DNA of 7,381 nt, from NCBI GenBank assembly GCA_017458545.1, contig JAFTBA010000171.1, positions 1-7,381 on the forward strand, read 5' to 3'. Of this stretch, positions 1 through 6,334 are shown one piece after another. Position 1 is the first letter of the stretch. Each line of letters starts with the position of its first letter. The notes under the pieces were generated by a model. It had not been told where the DNA came from and ran no database searches. It saw only the letters and a list, made by a program, of their open reading frames with translations. The DNA is from Synergistaceae bacterium (lineage in GTDB: Bacteria; Synergistota; Synergistia; Synergistales; Aminobacteriaceae). Position numbers and translations under genes: made by a program.

Positions 1-1596
1 CCAATAGCTGCCCTGCTCGACACTAAAGGCCCTGAAATACGTACAGGCCATATGCAGAACGGCGAAATCAATCTCGTTCAGGGCGCAAAAATCATACTCT
101 CATCATGCGATGAACCTTTCGAGGGTACTCCCGAAAAAATCTGGGTTAATTACAAGCTGCTTGCTCAGGAAGTAACAAAAGGCCAGAACATTTACATTGA
201 TGACGGCGCGTTAAACCTCGAAGTAGAATCCATTAACGGCGATGAAGTTACATGCAAAATCATTGTCGGAGGTCCTCTCCGTAACACTAAAGGCATTAAC
301 TTACCGGGTGCTGACATAACTCTCCCTGCCCTCTCAGAAAAAGATAAGCAGGATATTGCCTGGGGCATTCAGCACGGTATGGAATACCTTGCTGTTTCTT
401 TCGTTAAAACAAGACAGGACATCATTGAAGTAAGAAGACTCATTCAGAAATACGGCTCAGCCATGAAAATACTCGCTAAAATCGAAACACGTCAGGCCGT
501 TGACAATTTCGCCGAAATTGTTGACGTTGTTGACGGCGTAATGGTAGCGCGCGGTGATTTAGGTGTTGAGATTGCTACTGAGGACGTGCCTTTAGTCCAG
601 AAAAGAATCATCGAAATGTGCCGTGTTCGCGGTAAAGCCGTCATCGTTGCTACTCAAATGCTCGACTCAATGATTCGCAACCCAAGACCCACTAGGGCAG
701 AAGCCTCTGACGTTTCAAACGCCGTACTTGACGGAACTGACGCAGTAATGTTATCGGGCGAAACTGCCTCAGGAAATTACCCTGTTCAGGCAGTCGCAAC
801 AATGAGAAGAATCGTTGACCGCGCTGAAAAAGAGTTACAGATTTGGGGCAACCACAAGAACAAAGAACAGAACCCCCTCGAACTCGAAGGCATACCCGTT
901 CCCGACGCTGTCTCAGGTGCTGCGGTACTCATCGCAAAACAGGTCAAAGCTCCTGCAATAATCTCACTCTCACGTTCAGGACTCACAGCAAAAATGATCA
1001 GCAAGCACAGACCTGAATGCCCTATTCTCGGCCTCACACCTTCACAGCAGACTTGGAGGGAGTTAGCTTTATGGTGGGGAGTCCAGCCCGTTAAACTCGC
1101 TGAGATGTCAGACATTAACGTTGCAGCACGCGAAGCGGTAACTACCTGTGTAAGCAAAGGACTCCTTCCCGAAGGTGAATTAGTCGTCATAACTGCAGGC
1201 GTTCCCGTAGGCCGTCCCGGTTCAACGAATGTTGTTGAAGTTCTCACTACAGGTACTGTACTTTTATCGGGAACTCCTTTGTCGCACAAGAACGCTACAG
1301 GCAAAGTATGTATTGCCCGTACTCCTCAGGAAGCTATCGAAAAAGCTACTCCGGGCTGCATACTTGTTGTGCGTCAGCTCAATGAGGAATACAAGCCTGT
1401 ACTGGACAAAGTAGGGGCAGTACTTTTCGAGAGCGGTTTGCTTTTTTCGGAGGGCAATTCGCTTGCTATGGATTACAATTTGCCGTGTATCGTAGGAGTT
1501 GCAGATGCTTTTTCGACTCTTATGGACGATGATATTATTTCGATTGACGGCACAAGAGGACTGGTTTATCGCGGAACGGTGAGGCTTGTTGTCTGA
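1..1596 (+). CDS. pyk: Pyruvate kinase with C-terminal PEP-utilizer domain (5' end outside window)
   Basis: Cytoplasmic glycolytic enzyme converting phosphoenolpyruvate and ADP to pyruvate and ATP. The open frame runs to the first base of the window, and its first codons read ALLDTKGPEIRTG, a conserved pyruvate kinase motif. The ATG at 52 is therefore internal, and by comparison with Bacillus Pyk about 60 N-terminal residues are missing. Counting from base 1, the active-site block ILAKIETRQAV carries Lys160 and metal-ligand Glu162; ARGDLGVE carries Asp186; the TQMLDSM and MLSGETAS motifs follow at about 219-257. The last ~110 residues form the extra C-terminal domain known from Bacillus-type enzymes, related to the phosphohistidine domain of PPDK and enzyme I. 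In it the usual Ser-His is Ser-Glu (Glu484). The TGA stop shares its A with the cdaA ATG, so the two are probably translationally coupled. Identity is near certain. Confidence 0.97.
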   Translation, partial: PIAALLDTKGPEIRTGHMQNGEINLVQGAKIILSSCDEPFEGTPEKIWVNYKLLAQEVTKGQNIYIDDGALNLEVESINGDEVTCKIIVGGPLRNTKGINLPGADITLPALSEKDKQDIAWGIQHGMEYLAVSFVKTRQDIIEVRRLIQKYGSAMKILAKIETRQAVDNFAEIVDVVDGVMVARGDLGVEIATEDVPLVQKRIIEMCRVRGKAVIVATQMLDSMIRNPRPTRAEASDVSNAVLDGTDAVMLSGETASGNYPVQAVATMRRIVDRAEKELQIWGNHKNKEQNPLELEGIPVPDAVSGAAVLIAKQVKAPAIISLSRSGLTAKMISKHRPECPILGLTPSQQTWRELALWWGVQPVKLAEMSDINVAAREAVTTCVSKGLLPEGELVVITAGVPVGRPGSTNVVEVLTTGTVLLSGTPLSHKNATGKVCIARTPQEAIEKATPGCILVVRQLNEEYKPVLDKVGAVLFESGLLFSEGNSLAMDYNLPCIVGVADAFSTLMDDDIISIDGTRGLVYRGTVRLVV

Positions 1597-2447
1597 TGCT
1601 GATTAACCTCGTCAACTTACGCAGCTTAATCGACATAGCTATCGTATCATTCATCATTTACAGAATACTTGTGCTGCTTGTCGGAACACGTGCCGTTCAG
1701 CTCATCAAAGGGGTATTCTTTCTCGTGTTAATGCTGGGAGTTGCGATACTGCTTCATTTCCGTTTGCTGACATGGTTTTTGCAGACAACGTTAATTGCGT
1801 TAGGACTGGCAATCCCTATAGTGTTTCAGCCCGAACTCCGCAAAATGCTTGAGGAATTAGGCAAAGGACAATCCTACCTCTTCAAACGCACAATGTCATC
1901 AGATGAGGCAGATGTCAGAGTGAATCAGATAGTCGGAGCATTAAATTACCTGAAAGCACACAAGATAGGAGCACTTTTAGTTTTTCAGCAGGACGTAGGA
2001 TTAGGTGATTACACCCAGACAGCTATACAGTTAAACGCGCGTATAACTCAGGAATTAATCATCTCTATTTTCTGGAAGGATAACCCTCTTCATGACGGAG
2101 CTGTTATTCTGGACAAATATAACCTTATTGCAGGAGGGTGTTATCTTCCGTTGGCAGACGCTCCTGAAATTTCGCGCTGGTACGGAACAAGGCATAGGGC
2201 TGCGCTTGGAATCTCAGAAGTTTCAGACGCATTAGTTCTTATAGTTTCGGAGGAACGCGGAGACATATCACTTGCTGTTAAGGGGAGGCTGTCGAAGAAC
2301 ATTAAAGATTTTCAGGTTGAACGTTTACTGAAACATTATTTTGCAGGTGAACAGGTGCTTACGGGTTGGAAAGGTTTAATGAAGACATTGAGCAATATAT
2401 TCTGGGTTAAGAACGCTGAACAGGATACCGGAGGTTTAGTGAAGTGA
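1596..2447 (+). CDS. cdaA: Diadenylate cyclase CdaA (DacA), membrane-bound c-di-AMP synthase
   Basis: Condenses two ATP into cyclic di-AMP, the messenger controlling potassium/osmotic balance and cell-wall homeostasis. The 283-residue protein has the CdaA layout: three hydrophobic N-terminal helices (about residues 8-28, 35-53 and 58-77), a short helical linker, then the DAC domain (about 95-260). Both catalytic motifs are intact: DGA at 167-169 within NPLHDGAVIL, and GTRHRAA at 197-203, followed by the conserved SEVSDALVLIVSEE stretch. Length matches the family (about 270-285). The ATG overlaps the pyk stop by one base (TGATG); the purine-rich GGTGAGG at 1578-1584 lies 11 bases upstream and may act as its ribosome binding site. 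cdaR follows one base after the stop. The cyclase identity is very secure; co-expression with pyk is inferred from the overlap. Confidence 0.97.
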   Translation: MLINLVNLRSLIDIAIVSFIIYRILVLLVGTRAVQLIKGVFFLVLMLGVAILLHFRLLTWFLQTTLIALGLAIPIVFQPELRKMLEELGKGQSYLFKRTMSSDEADVRVNQIVGALNYLKAHKIGALLVFQQDVGLGDYTQTAIQLNARITQELIISIFWKDNPLHDGAVILDKYNLIAGGCYLPLADAPEISRWYGTRHRAALGISEVSDALVLIVSEERGDISLAVKGRLSKNIKDFQVERLLKHYFAGEQVLTGWKGLMKTLSNIFWVKNAEQDTGGLVK

Positions 2448-2448
2448 A

Positions 2449-3699
2449 ATGAAACTGAAACAGAAACTTAAAGATTTTGACTTCAACGGAATATTCACAT
2501 CCCCATGGGCATTATGGTTTTTCTCGATAGTAACAGCTGTTTTAATGTGGATATATGTTACAGCGATAGACGAGGCAGCATTCATAACAAGAAAATTCAC
2601 ATGCCCTATTGAATACAGAGGGCTCGATACTCAGTCAATACTTCGCGGAAAAATCTCGGAAGTTGACATTGAAGTGAGAGGCACTGAAGAAGCGATAATG
2701 ATGCTGGATTACAATAACGTTCACGCATTTGTTGACGCAAGGAATCTTTTGCCCGGAAAAAAATACACGGTTAACGTTAATGTTGAAATGCCCAGAAATT
2801 TAACGCTGATTTCATGTTTTCCCTCACAGGCAGTACTCGATATAGTGAGACAGGTAACCAGACTGATGAATGTTGAGACAGTATTGCCGCAGAACATTCC
2901 CGAAGGACAGTATATTGAAGGTGTTGAGATTATCCCTAAGGAAGTCGGCATAAGAGGTGCTGAAGACGATCTCGCTAAGGTCGGGAGCGTAAGGGTAACG
3001 CCTACTTTCGAGGAGTTACAGAAGGGTGCTGAACTCTTAATGCCTGTTAAATTTGCACAGTCAGAACCGTTTGAGGGTACAGTAACGATTGAGCCTGCAC
3101 AGGTGAGATTCAGGGGTATGTTAGCGCGCGGACTTCCGAGAAAAAAAGTCCCTGTTAACGTCAGGCTGGCAGGCAGACTCGACTCTGACTACGAAGTTCA
3201 ATCGGTGGTAACGGATCCGTCAGAGGTTCAGATTGAGGGTAAGGCTGAGGATTTAGCGAAAGTTGAAGCTGTTGACACTGAGGTTATTGAAGTGTCATCG
3301 ATGAACTCGGACATGGTAGTTGTAGTACCGTTGAGGCAGCCTGAGACGGAAGGAGTATCGATTGCTTCATCGACATCGGTAAAGGTCAGCATAAAACTCA
3401 CTGAGGCACATGCCGAGAAAATGATAGCTAATGTTCCCGTTGAACTTCGTGGAACGTCCCAGCCGAAAAATTGGGTTTGCAGTCCCCCGCATGTGTCCGT
3501 GAGTATTGAGGGTAAGCCGTCAATGATAGGGAATCTCGATGAGGATAACGTGAAACTTACGGTTTACGCTGATATGTCAAATATATTTATGACACCAGTA
3601 ACGCTCCCCCTTAGAGCCGAAATAACATCAGGTGATGCTCTCAGGATAGTGAGAATAGAACCGCAGAATATTACGGTGAACAGTCTTGAGGGAAGATGA
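2449..3699 (+). CDS. cdaR: CdaR / YbbR-domain protein, membrane-anchored partner of CdaA
   Basis: Extracytoplasmic regulator of CdaA; in Firmicutes CdaR binds CdaA and modulates c-di-AMP synthesis. The 416-residue protein has a short basic N-terminus, a single signal-anchor helix at about residues 20-39 (WALWFFSIVTAVLMWIYVTA), then four successive YbbR-like beta domains, roughly 45-135, 140-228, 231-318 and 323-414. Recurrent segments such as EVGIRGAEDDLAKV (165-178) and EVQIEGKAEDLAKV (259-272) show the internal repetition. A GGAGG at 2430-2434 lies 14 bases before the ATG, a rather long spacer, but the frame is blocked by a stop just upstream, so this is the only possible ATG. The gene sits one base behind cdaA and ends 7 bases before a strong terminator stem, so it is probably the last gene of the pyk-cdaA-cdaR operon. 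Confidence 0.93.
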   Translation: MKLKQKLKDFDFNGIFTSPWALWFFSIVTAVLMWIYVTAIDEAAFITRKFTCPIEYRGLDTQSILRGKISEVDIEVRGTEEAIMMLDYNNVHAFVDARNLLPGKKYTVNVNVEMPRNLTLISCFPSQAVLDIVRQVTRLMNVETVLPQNIPEGQYIEGVEIIPKEVGIRGAEDDLAKVGSVRVTPTFEELQKGAELLMPVKFAQSEPFEGTVTIEPAQVRFRGMLARGLPRKKVPVNVRLAGRLDSDYEVQSVVTDPSEVQIEGKAEDLAKVEAVDTEVIEVSSMNSDMVVVVPLRQPETEGVSIASSTSVKVSIKLTEAHAEKMIANVPVELRGTSQPKNWVCSPPHVSVSIEGKPSMIGNLDEDNVKLTVYADMSNIFMTPVTLPLRAEITSGDALRIVRIEPQNITVNSLEGR

Positions 3700-3706
3700 A
3701 GAAGTT

Positions 3707-3750
3707 TTCCCCTTTACGAGTGATGATTCATGCGTAGAGGGGAATTTTTT
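3707..3750 (+). terminator. Intrinsic terminator after cdaR
   Basis: TTCCCCTTTACG (3707-3718) pairs with CGTAGAGGGGAA (3733-3744), giving a 12-bp stem with one T-G wobble (3714/3737) and a 14-base loop. Six Ts follow directly (3745-3750). It starts 7 bases after the cdaR stop, so it should end the pyk-cdaA-cdaR transcript. It lies inside the open frame of the next gene if that gene were started at the TTG at 3686, which argues against that start. Confidence 0.88.
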
Positions 3751-3763
3751 AGGGGGCTGCATG
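3751..3763 (+). promoter_or_regulatory. Ribosome binding site and ATG that fix the start of the Rpn gene
   Basis: AGGGGG at 3751-3756 lies four bases before the ATG at 3761 and seven before an in-frame TTG at 3764. This supports a start at 3761 (or 3764) over the longer open frame from TTG 3686, which would overlap the cdaR end and read through the terminator hairpin. The site begins at the base following the T-tract, so most transcripts ending there would not include it. No convincing promoter is visible between the terminator and this site. Confidence 0.6.
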
Positions 3764-4663
3764 TTGGAGAAAGAGATTGATTTTGCGGAGATAGACAGGA
3801 TTAACCGGAGTTTTCCGTTTGAACAGCGATGGGAGAATTTAACGCTTGGTAATGATTTTATGTTCGGGAAAGTTTTTCAGGATACGGGTCTTTGCCTTGA
3901 ACTTGTGAAGCTGATACTGCCTGAACTTAATATTGAGAGGATAGAGCGTCTTGAACAGCAGAAGAGCGCGAAAGAAACGTTTGATACGCATGGAGTGAGG
4001 TTTGATGTGTATCTTCACGATGATAAAGGGAGGATAATTGTTCTTGAGATGCAGATTGCGAACAGGAAGGATCTTCCCAGACGCGCAAGGTCATATCATT
4101 CAAGTGCCGATCTCGATGCGAGGGAGACGGAAAAGCATAAGACTTATGACACAATGCCTGAGGTCATAATAGTATTCATATGTGAGTTCGATCCGTTCGG
4201 AATGGGAAGGAATGTGTATACGTTCAAGAATTATTGTGCTGAGGAACGTAACCTAATGCTCGATGACGGTGCATCAACAATTTTTCTGAACACTAAGGGT
4301 AAAGACAAAAGCATTTCGCCCGGAATGAAGGCATTTCTGGATTTTGTTGGCGGTAAAAGTTCTGATGATAAGTTTGTCAGACGGCTTGAAGACAGATTGA
4401 GTTACGCAAAACATAATTGGTATTGGAGGGCGAATTACGTGAAGGATATGTTAGATAGAAATTCCTTTGCGAAGGAATGTGAGGAACGCGGCATAGTAAT
4501 CGGTGAGGCTCGCGGAATCGCAATCGGTGAAGCTCGCGGAGAAGTTCGCGGAATACATAAGGCTAATGTCGCTACGGCTTTGCGATTGCGTCAGATGGGT
4601 ATGAATGACAATCAGATTAGCCTTGCTACAGGATTGTCATTCGATGAAATAGGAAGACTTTAA
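3761..4663 (+). CDS. Rpn family PD-(D/E)XK nuclease / putative transposase
   Basis: Member of the recombination-promoting nuclease (Rpn) family, long annotated as PD-(D/E)XK transposases; E. coli relatives are DNA nucleases linked to RecA-independent recombination and phage defence. With the ATG at 3761 the product has 300 residues, normal for the family. The N-terminal LGNDFMFGKVFQD (29-41) is the family opening motif. The nuclease core follows: RFD with Asp82, then LEMQ with Glu96 and Gln98, and the RRARSYHSSADLD helix (107-119). The hydrophobic strand VIIVFICEFDPFG (135-147) and the YTFKN segment also fit. The C-terminus (about 240-300) is a Gly/Glu/Arg repeat (GIVIGEAR, GIAIGEAR, GEVR) leading into a small helical LRQMGMNDNQISLATGLSFDEI module. 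All core residues appear intact, so the gene looks functional. It separates cdaR from glmM, which are often adjacent. Its tail is duplicated in the next ORF. Confidence 0.88.
   Translation: MLEKEIDFAEIDRINRSFPFEQRWENLTLGNDFMFGKVFQDTGLCLELVKLILPELNIERIERLEQQKSAKETFDTHGVRFDVYLHDDKGRIIVLEMQIANRKDLPRRARSYHSSADLDARETEKHKTYDTMPEVIIVFICEFDPFGMGRNVYTFKNYCAEERNLMLDDGASTIFLNTKGKDKSISPGMKAFLDFVGGKSSDDKFVRRLEDRLSYAKHNWYWRANYVKDMLDRNSFAKECEERGIVIGEARGIAIGEARGEVRGIHKANVATALRLRQMGMNDNQISLATGLSFDEIGRL
4425..4441 (+). other. Candidate internal translation start for an RpnS-like tail product
   Basis: Inside the nuclease gene, GGAGGG (4425-4430) stands 8 bases before an in-frame GTG (4439-4441). Starting there would give a 74-residue product ending at 4663 that is only the C-terminal repeat and helical module. 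An in-frame ATG follows at 4448. E. coli rpn genes are reported to make such internal products (RpnS), which inhibit the full-length nuclease. The GGAGGG encodes part of Trp-Arg-Ala and could exist for protein-sequence reasons alone, so this is only a candidate. Confidence 0.35.
4490..4537 (+). repeat. Two 24-base in-frame repeats (GI-x-IGEAR) in the nuclease tail
   Basis: Two successive 8-codon units encode GIVIGEAR (4490-4513) and GIAIGEAR (4514-4537), followed by GEVR (4538-4549). They share most bases, including ATCGGTGA and GCTCGCGG. This is the low-complexity linker typical of Rpn family C-termini and the place where the second tail copy has expanded. Confidence 0.85.
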
Positions 4664-4664
4664 C

Positions 4665-4940
4665 ATGGACAGGGCTTCTTACTTAAACGAGTTAGATAGA
4701 AATTCCTTTGCGAAGGAATGTGAAGAACGCGGAATTGCAATCGGTAAGGAAAGCGGAATCGCAATCGGTGAGGCTCGCGGAGAAGTTCGCGGAATCGCAA
4801 TCGGTGAAGCTCGCGGAGAAGTTCGCGGAATACATAAGGCTAATGTCGCTACGGCTTTGCGATTGCGTCAGATGGGTATGAATGACAATCAGATTAGCCT
4901 TGCCACAGGATTGCCATTCGATGAAATAAAGAATCTTTAA
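4665..4940 (+). CDS. Stand-alone copy of the Rpn C-terminal tail (RpnS-like small protein)
   Basis: A 91-residue protein with no nuclease core. After an eleven-residue lead (MDRASYLNELD) it matches the tail of the preceding nuclease almost residue for residue: RNSFAKECEERG, then the repeats GIAIGKES, GIAIGEAR, GEVR, GIAIGEAR, GEVR, then GIHKANVATALRLRQMGMND and the NQISLATGLPFDEI module. AGGAAG at 4651-4656, inside the end of the nuclease gene, sits 8 bases before the ATG, and that ATG is one base past the nuclease stop, so the pair is probably co-translated. The frame is intact and changes in the helical module are few (S to P, and GRL to KNL at the end), suggesting it is kept as a protein. 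By analogy with E. coli RpnS it could bind and restrain the full-length nuclease; this is inference. The alternative is that it is merely a duplication remnant that happens to be open. Confidence 0.7.
   Translation: MDRASYLNELDRNSFAKECEERGIAIGKESGIAIGEARGEVRGIAIGEARGEVRGIHKANVATALRLRQMGMNDNQISLATGLPFDEIKNL
4755..4826 (+). repeat. Two 36-base tandem repeats (GIAIGEARGEVR) in the tail ORF
   Basis: 4755-4790 and 4791-4826 are identical except for one synonymous change (GAG/GAA). Each encodes GIAIGEARGEVR. The nuclease gene has a single such unit at 4514-4549. The extra unit accounts for the shift in offset between the two tail copies from 241 to 277 bases and points to recent slippage or unequal recombination. 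Confidence 0.92.
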
Positions 4941-4993
4941 CATGAACAGAGTTTTTCCTAATCATAATCATAAAAACATGGAGTGATACAAAC
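4941..4993 (+). other. Spacer before glmM: ribosome binding site, no clear promoter, possible 14-codon relic
   Basis: AT-rich 53-base spacer. GGAGTGA at 4980-4986 is a good ribosome binding site for the TTG at 4994. An ATG at 4942, in the same TTTAACATG setting as the start of the 91-residue ORF, opens a 14-codon frame ending at TGA 4984-4986; it may be the beginning of a lost further tail copy. AATCATAA occurs at 4960-4967, 4966-4973 and 4997-5004. CATAAT (4963-4968) resembles a -10 box, but the nearest good -35 match, TTAACA (4937-4942), is 20 bases away, too far to call a promoter. There is no intrinsic terminator here. Confidence 0.5.
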
Positions 4994-6316
4994 TTGAATC
5001 ATAAACGAAAATTATTCGGTACAGACGGAGTCAGAGACCTAGCTAACTCAGGCAATATGACTCCCGAATTAGCTCTCAAACTCGGAAGAGCATTCATTCA
5101 GTTCACGGGCGGACGAAAAATTGTTATTGGCTGCGACACCCGACTCAGCGGCAGAATGCTCGAAGGTGCGTTATATTCGGGCATGAGTTCCGAAGGCGCA
5201 GACATATACCTCGCAGGAGTAATCCCTACTCCGGGCATAAGCTACGCGGTTAAAGCTCTCAATGCTGACGGCGGTGCTGTTATCAGTGCGTCCCATAACC
5301 CTGCCGAATACAACGGCATTAAGTTCTTAGGTGCTGACGGCTGCAAACTCTCTGACGATGACGAACTCGCAATCGAAGAACGTCTCTCACTCTGCGAAAC
5401 AAGCACCTCTCCAAATATCGGAGCTGTTCACGACTCGCCCGAACTCGTCAGCAATTACGCTAAACATATTGCCTCCCTCTTAAACTCCGAAGCAGTCATC
5501 GACAAAATTGCATTCGACTGCGCTAACGGTGCTTCAGCAAAAAGCGTACCGGTCCTCATAAACTCAACGCCCCTCGCAAATCTTAACACTTCAGTTATCT
5601 CTTGCAGCTATGACGGCCTCAACATCAATAAGTCCTGCGGCGTTATGCACATGGCCAATCTCACTGATTACGTCAAAAATAACGGCTTAAATCTCGGCTT
5701 TGCTTTTGACGGAGATGCTGACAGGGTATTAATCTCGGACAGTAAAGGACGAATCATTGACGGAGATATTATTCTTTGGGTATTGGGACGCTGGTTAAAA
5801 CTTTCGGGAAATGACAAAGTTGTTGTTACAGTGATGAGCAACATGGCACTCGAAACCCATTTAGCCAACGAAGGTATAAAAACTCTCCGCTGTCCCGTAG
5901 GCGACAGGTATGTTCTTGAGACGATGAGAGAGTCGGGAGCAGGTTTAGGCGGTGAACAGTCAGGACACATCATTGCCTCTAAATTCACTTCTACAGGCGA
6001 CGGGTTATGTACTGCAATGCTGTTCCTGAATGCCGTTCACGAATTAGACGAGGATATTTCAACATTGGTAGACAGGTTCGGGCGTTACCCTCAGCGACTC
6101 ACTAACCTAACGCTCAAAAGACCGCGTGAAGCTGTTGACATGAAAGCGATTGATGGTATTGTAAACCTGTACAAAGAAAAAGTTTCAAACGGAAGAATCT
6201 TTATCCGCACTTCAGGAACTGAACCGCTGCTCAGAATACTTGTTGAAGCTCCTGACAGTGATACCGTTGAAAATTTATCAGTAACACTCGCGTTAAAACT
6301 TGAAGAATATTGTTAA
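4994..6316 (+). CDS. glmM: Phosphoglucosamine mutase
   Basis: Interconverts glucosamine-6-phosphate and glucosamine-1-phosphate, between GlmS and GlmU in UDP-GlcNAc synthesis for peptidoglycan. The 440 residues match the family (about 440-450). FGTDGVRD (8-15) is the GlmM-type N-terminal signature; ISASHNP (97-103) carries the catalytic phosphoserine Ser100; DGDADR (239-244) binds the metal; GEQSGH (320-325) is the sugar-binding loop; RTSGTEPLLRI (405-415) is the phosphate-binding loop. All key residues are present. The start is TTG at 4994, chosen because GGAGTGA lies 7 bases upstream and the FGTDGVR motif then falls at the expected distance; no in-frame ATG precedes it. In Firmicutes GlmM binds CdaA and lowers c-di-AMP synthesis, which fits the nearby cdaA-cdaR. 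galU follows after 18 bases. C-rich third positions in its first half contrast with the G-rich gene upstream. Confidence 0.97.
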   Translation: MNHKRKLFGTDGVRDLANSGNMTPELALKLGRAFIQFTGGRKIVIGCDTRLSGRMLEGALYSGMSSEGADIYLAGVIPTPGISYAVKALNADGGAVISASHNPAEYNGIKFLGADGCKLSDDDELAIEERLSLCETSTSPNIGAVHDSPELVSNYAKHIASLLNSEAVIDKIAFDCANGASAKSVPVLINSTPLANLNTSVISCSYDGLNINKSCGVMHMANLTDYVKNNGLNLGFAFDGDADRVLISDSKGRIIDGDIILWVLGRWLKLSGNDKVVVTVMSNMALETHLANEGIKTLRCPVGDRYVLETMRESGAGLGGEQSGHIIASKFTSTGDGLCTAMLFLNAVHELDEDISTLVDRFGRYPQRLTNLTLKRPREAVDMKAIDGIVNLYKEKVSNGRIFIRTSGTEPLLRILVEAPDSDTVENLSVTLALKLEEYC

Positions 6317-6334
6317 GAGGAGAGAACGTTAATC

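Larger units (their letters stand above)
4427..4947 (+). repeat. Imperfect tandem duplication of the 3' end of the Rpn gene
   Basis: Unit 1 is 4427-4670 and unit 2 is 4671-4947. Both begin AGGGC and end TTTAACATG(G/A)AC, each including its own stop codon. The first ~24 bases have diverged (RANYVKDMLD versus RASYLNELD, one codon shorter in unit 2). From 4451 and 4692 the units are nearly identical, and 4514-4670 differs from 4791-4947 at only about 8 positions by my reading. Unit 2 is longer because of one extra 36-base in-frame repeat. AGAG after unit 2 resembles the beginning of a further unit. Confidence 0.9.

Noticed and set aside
786..1304. Long minus-strand open frame opposite pyruvate kinase (172 codons)
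   Set aside because: It lies wholly within the well-conserved pyk coding sequence and has no recognisable domain; a shadow frame.
3686..3760. 25-codon N-terminal extension of the Rpn gene from a TTG at 3686
   Set aside because: It overlaps the end of cdaR and runs through the terminator hairpin, and its residues do not resemble the family N-terminus; the ATG at 3761 has a ribosome binding site.
4386..4417. Possible promoter inside rpn (TTGAAG with CATAAT)
   Set aside because: The boxes are 20 bases apart and no other combination has acceptable spacing and match.
4490..4826. CRISPR array or direct-repeat mobile element ends
   Set aside because: The repeats are in-frame coding repeats with no unique spacers, and no terminal inverted repeats or target duplications flank the Rpn locus.
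4692..4943. Minus-strand open frame with repeats opposite the tail ORF
   Set aside because: Its repetition mirrors the GIAIGEAR repeats of the plus-strand gene; no independent evidence for coding.
4951..4977. GTTTTT / AAAAAC inverted repeat before glmM as a terminator or operator
   Set aside because: Only six A-T-rich pairs around a 15-base loop with no T-tract after it; likely chance in AT-rich sequence.
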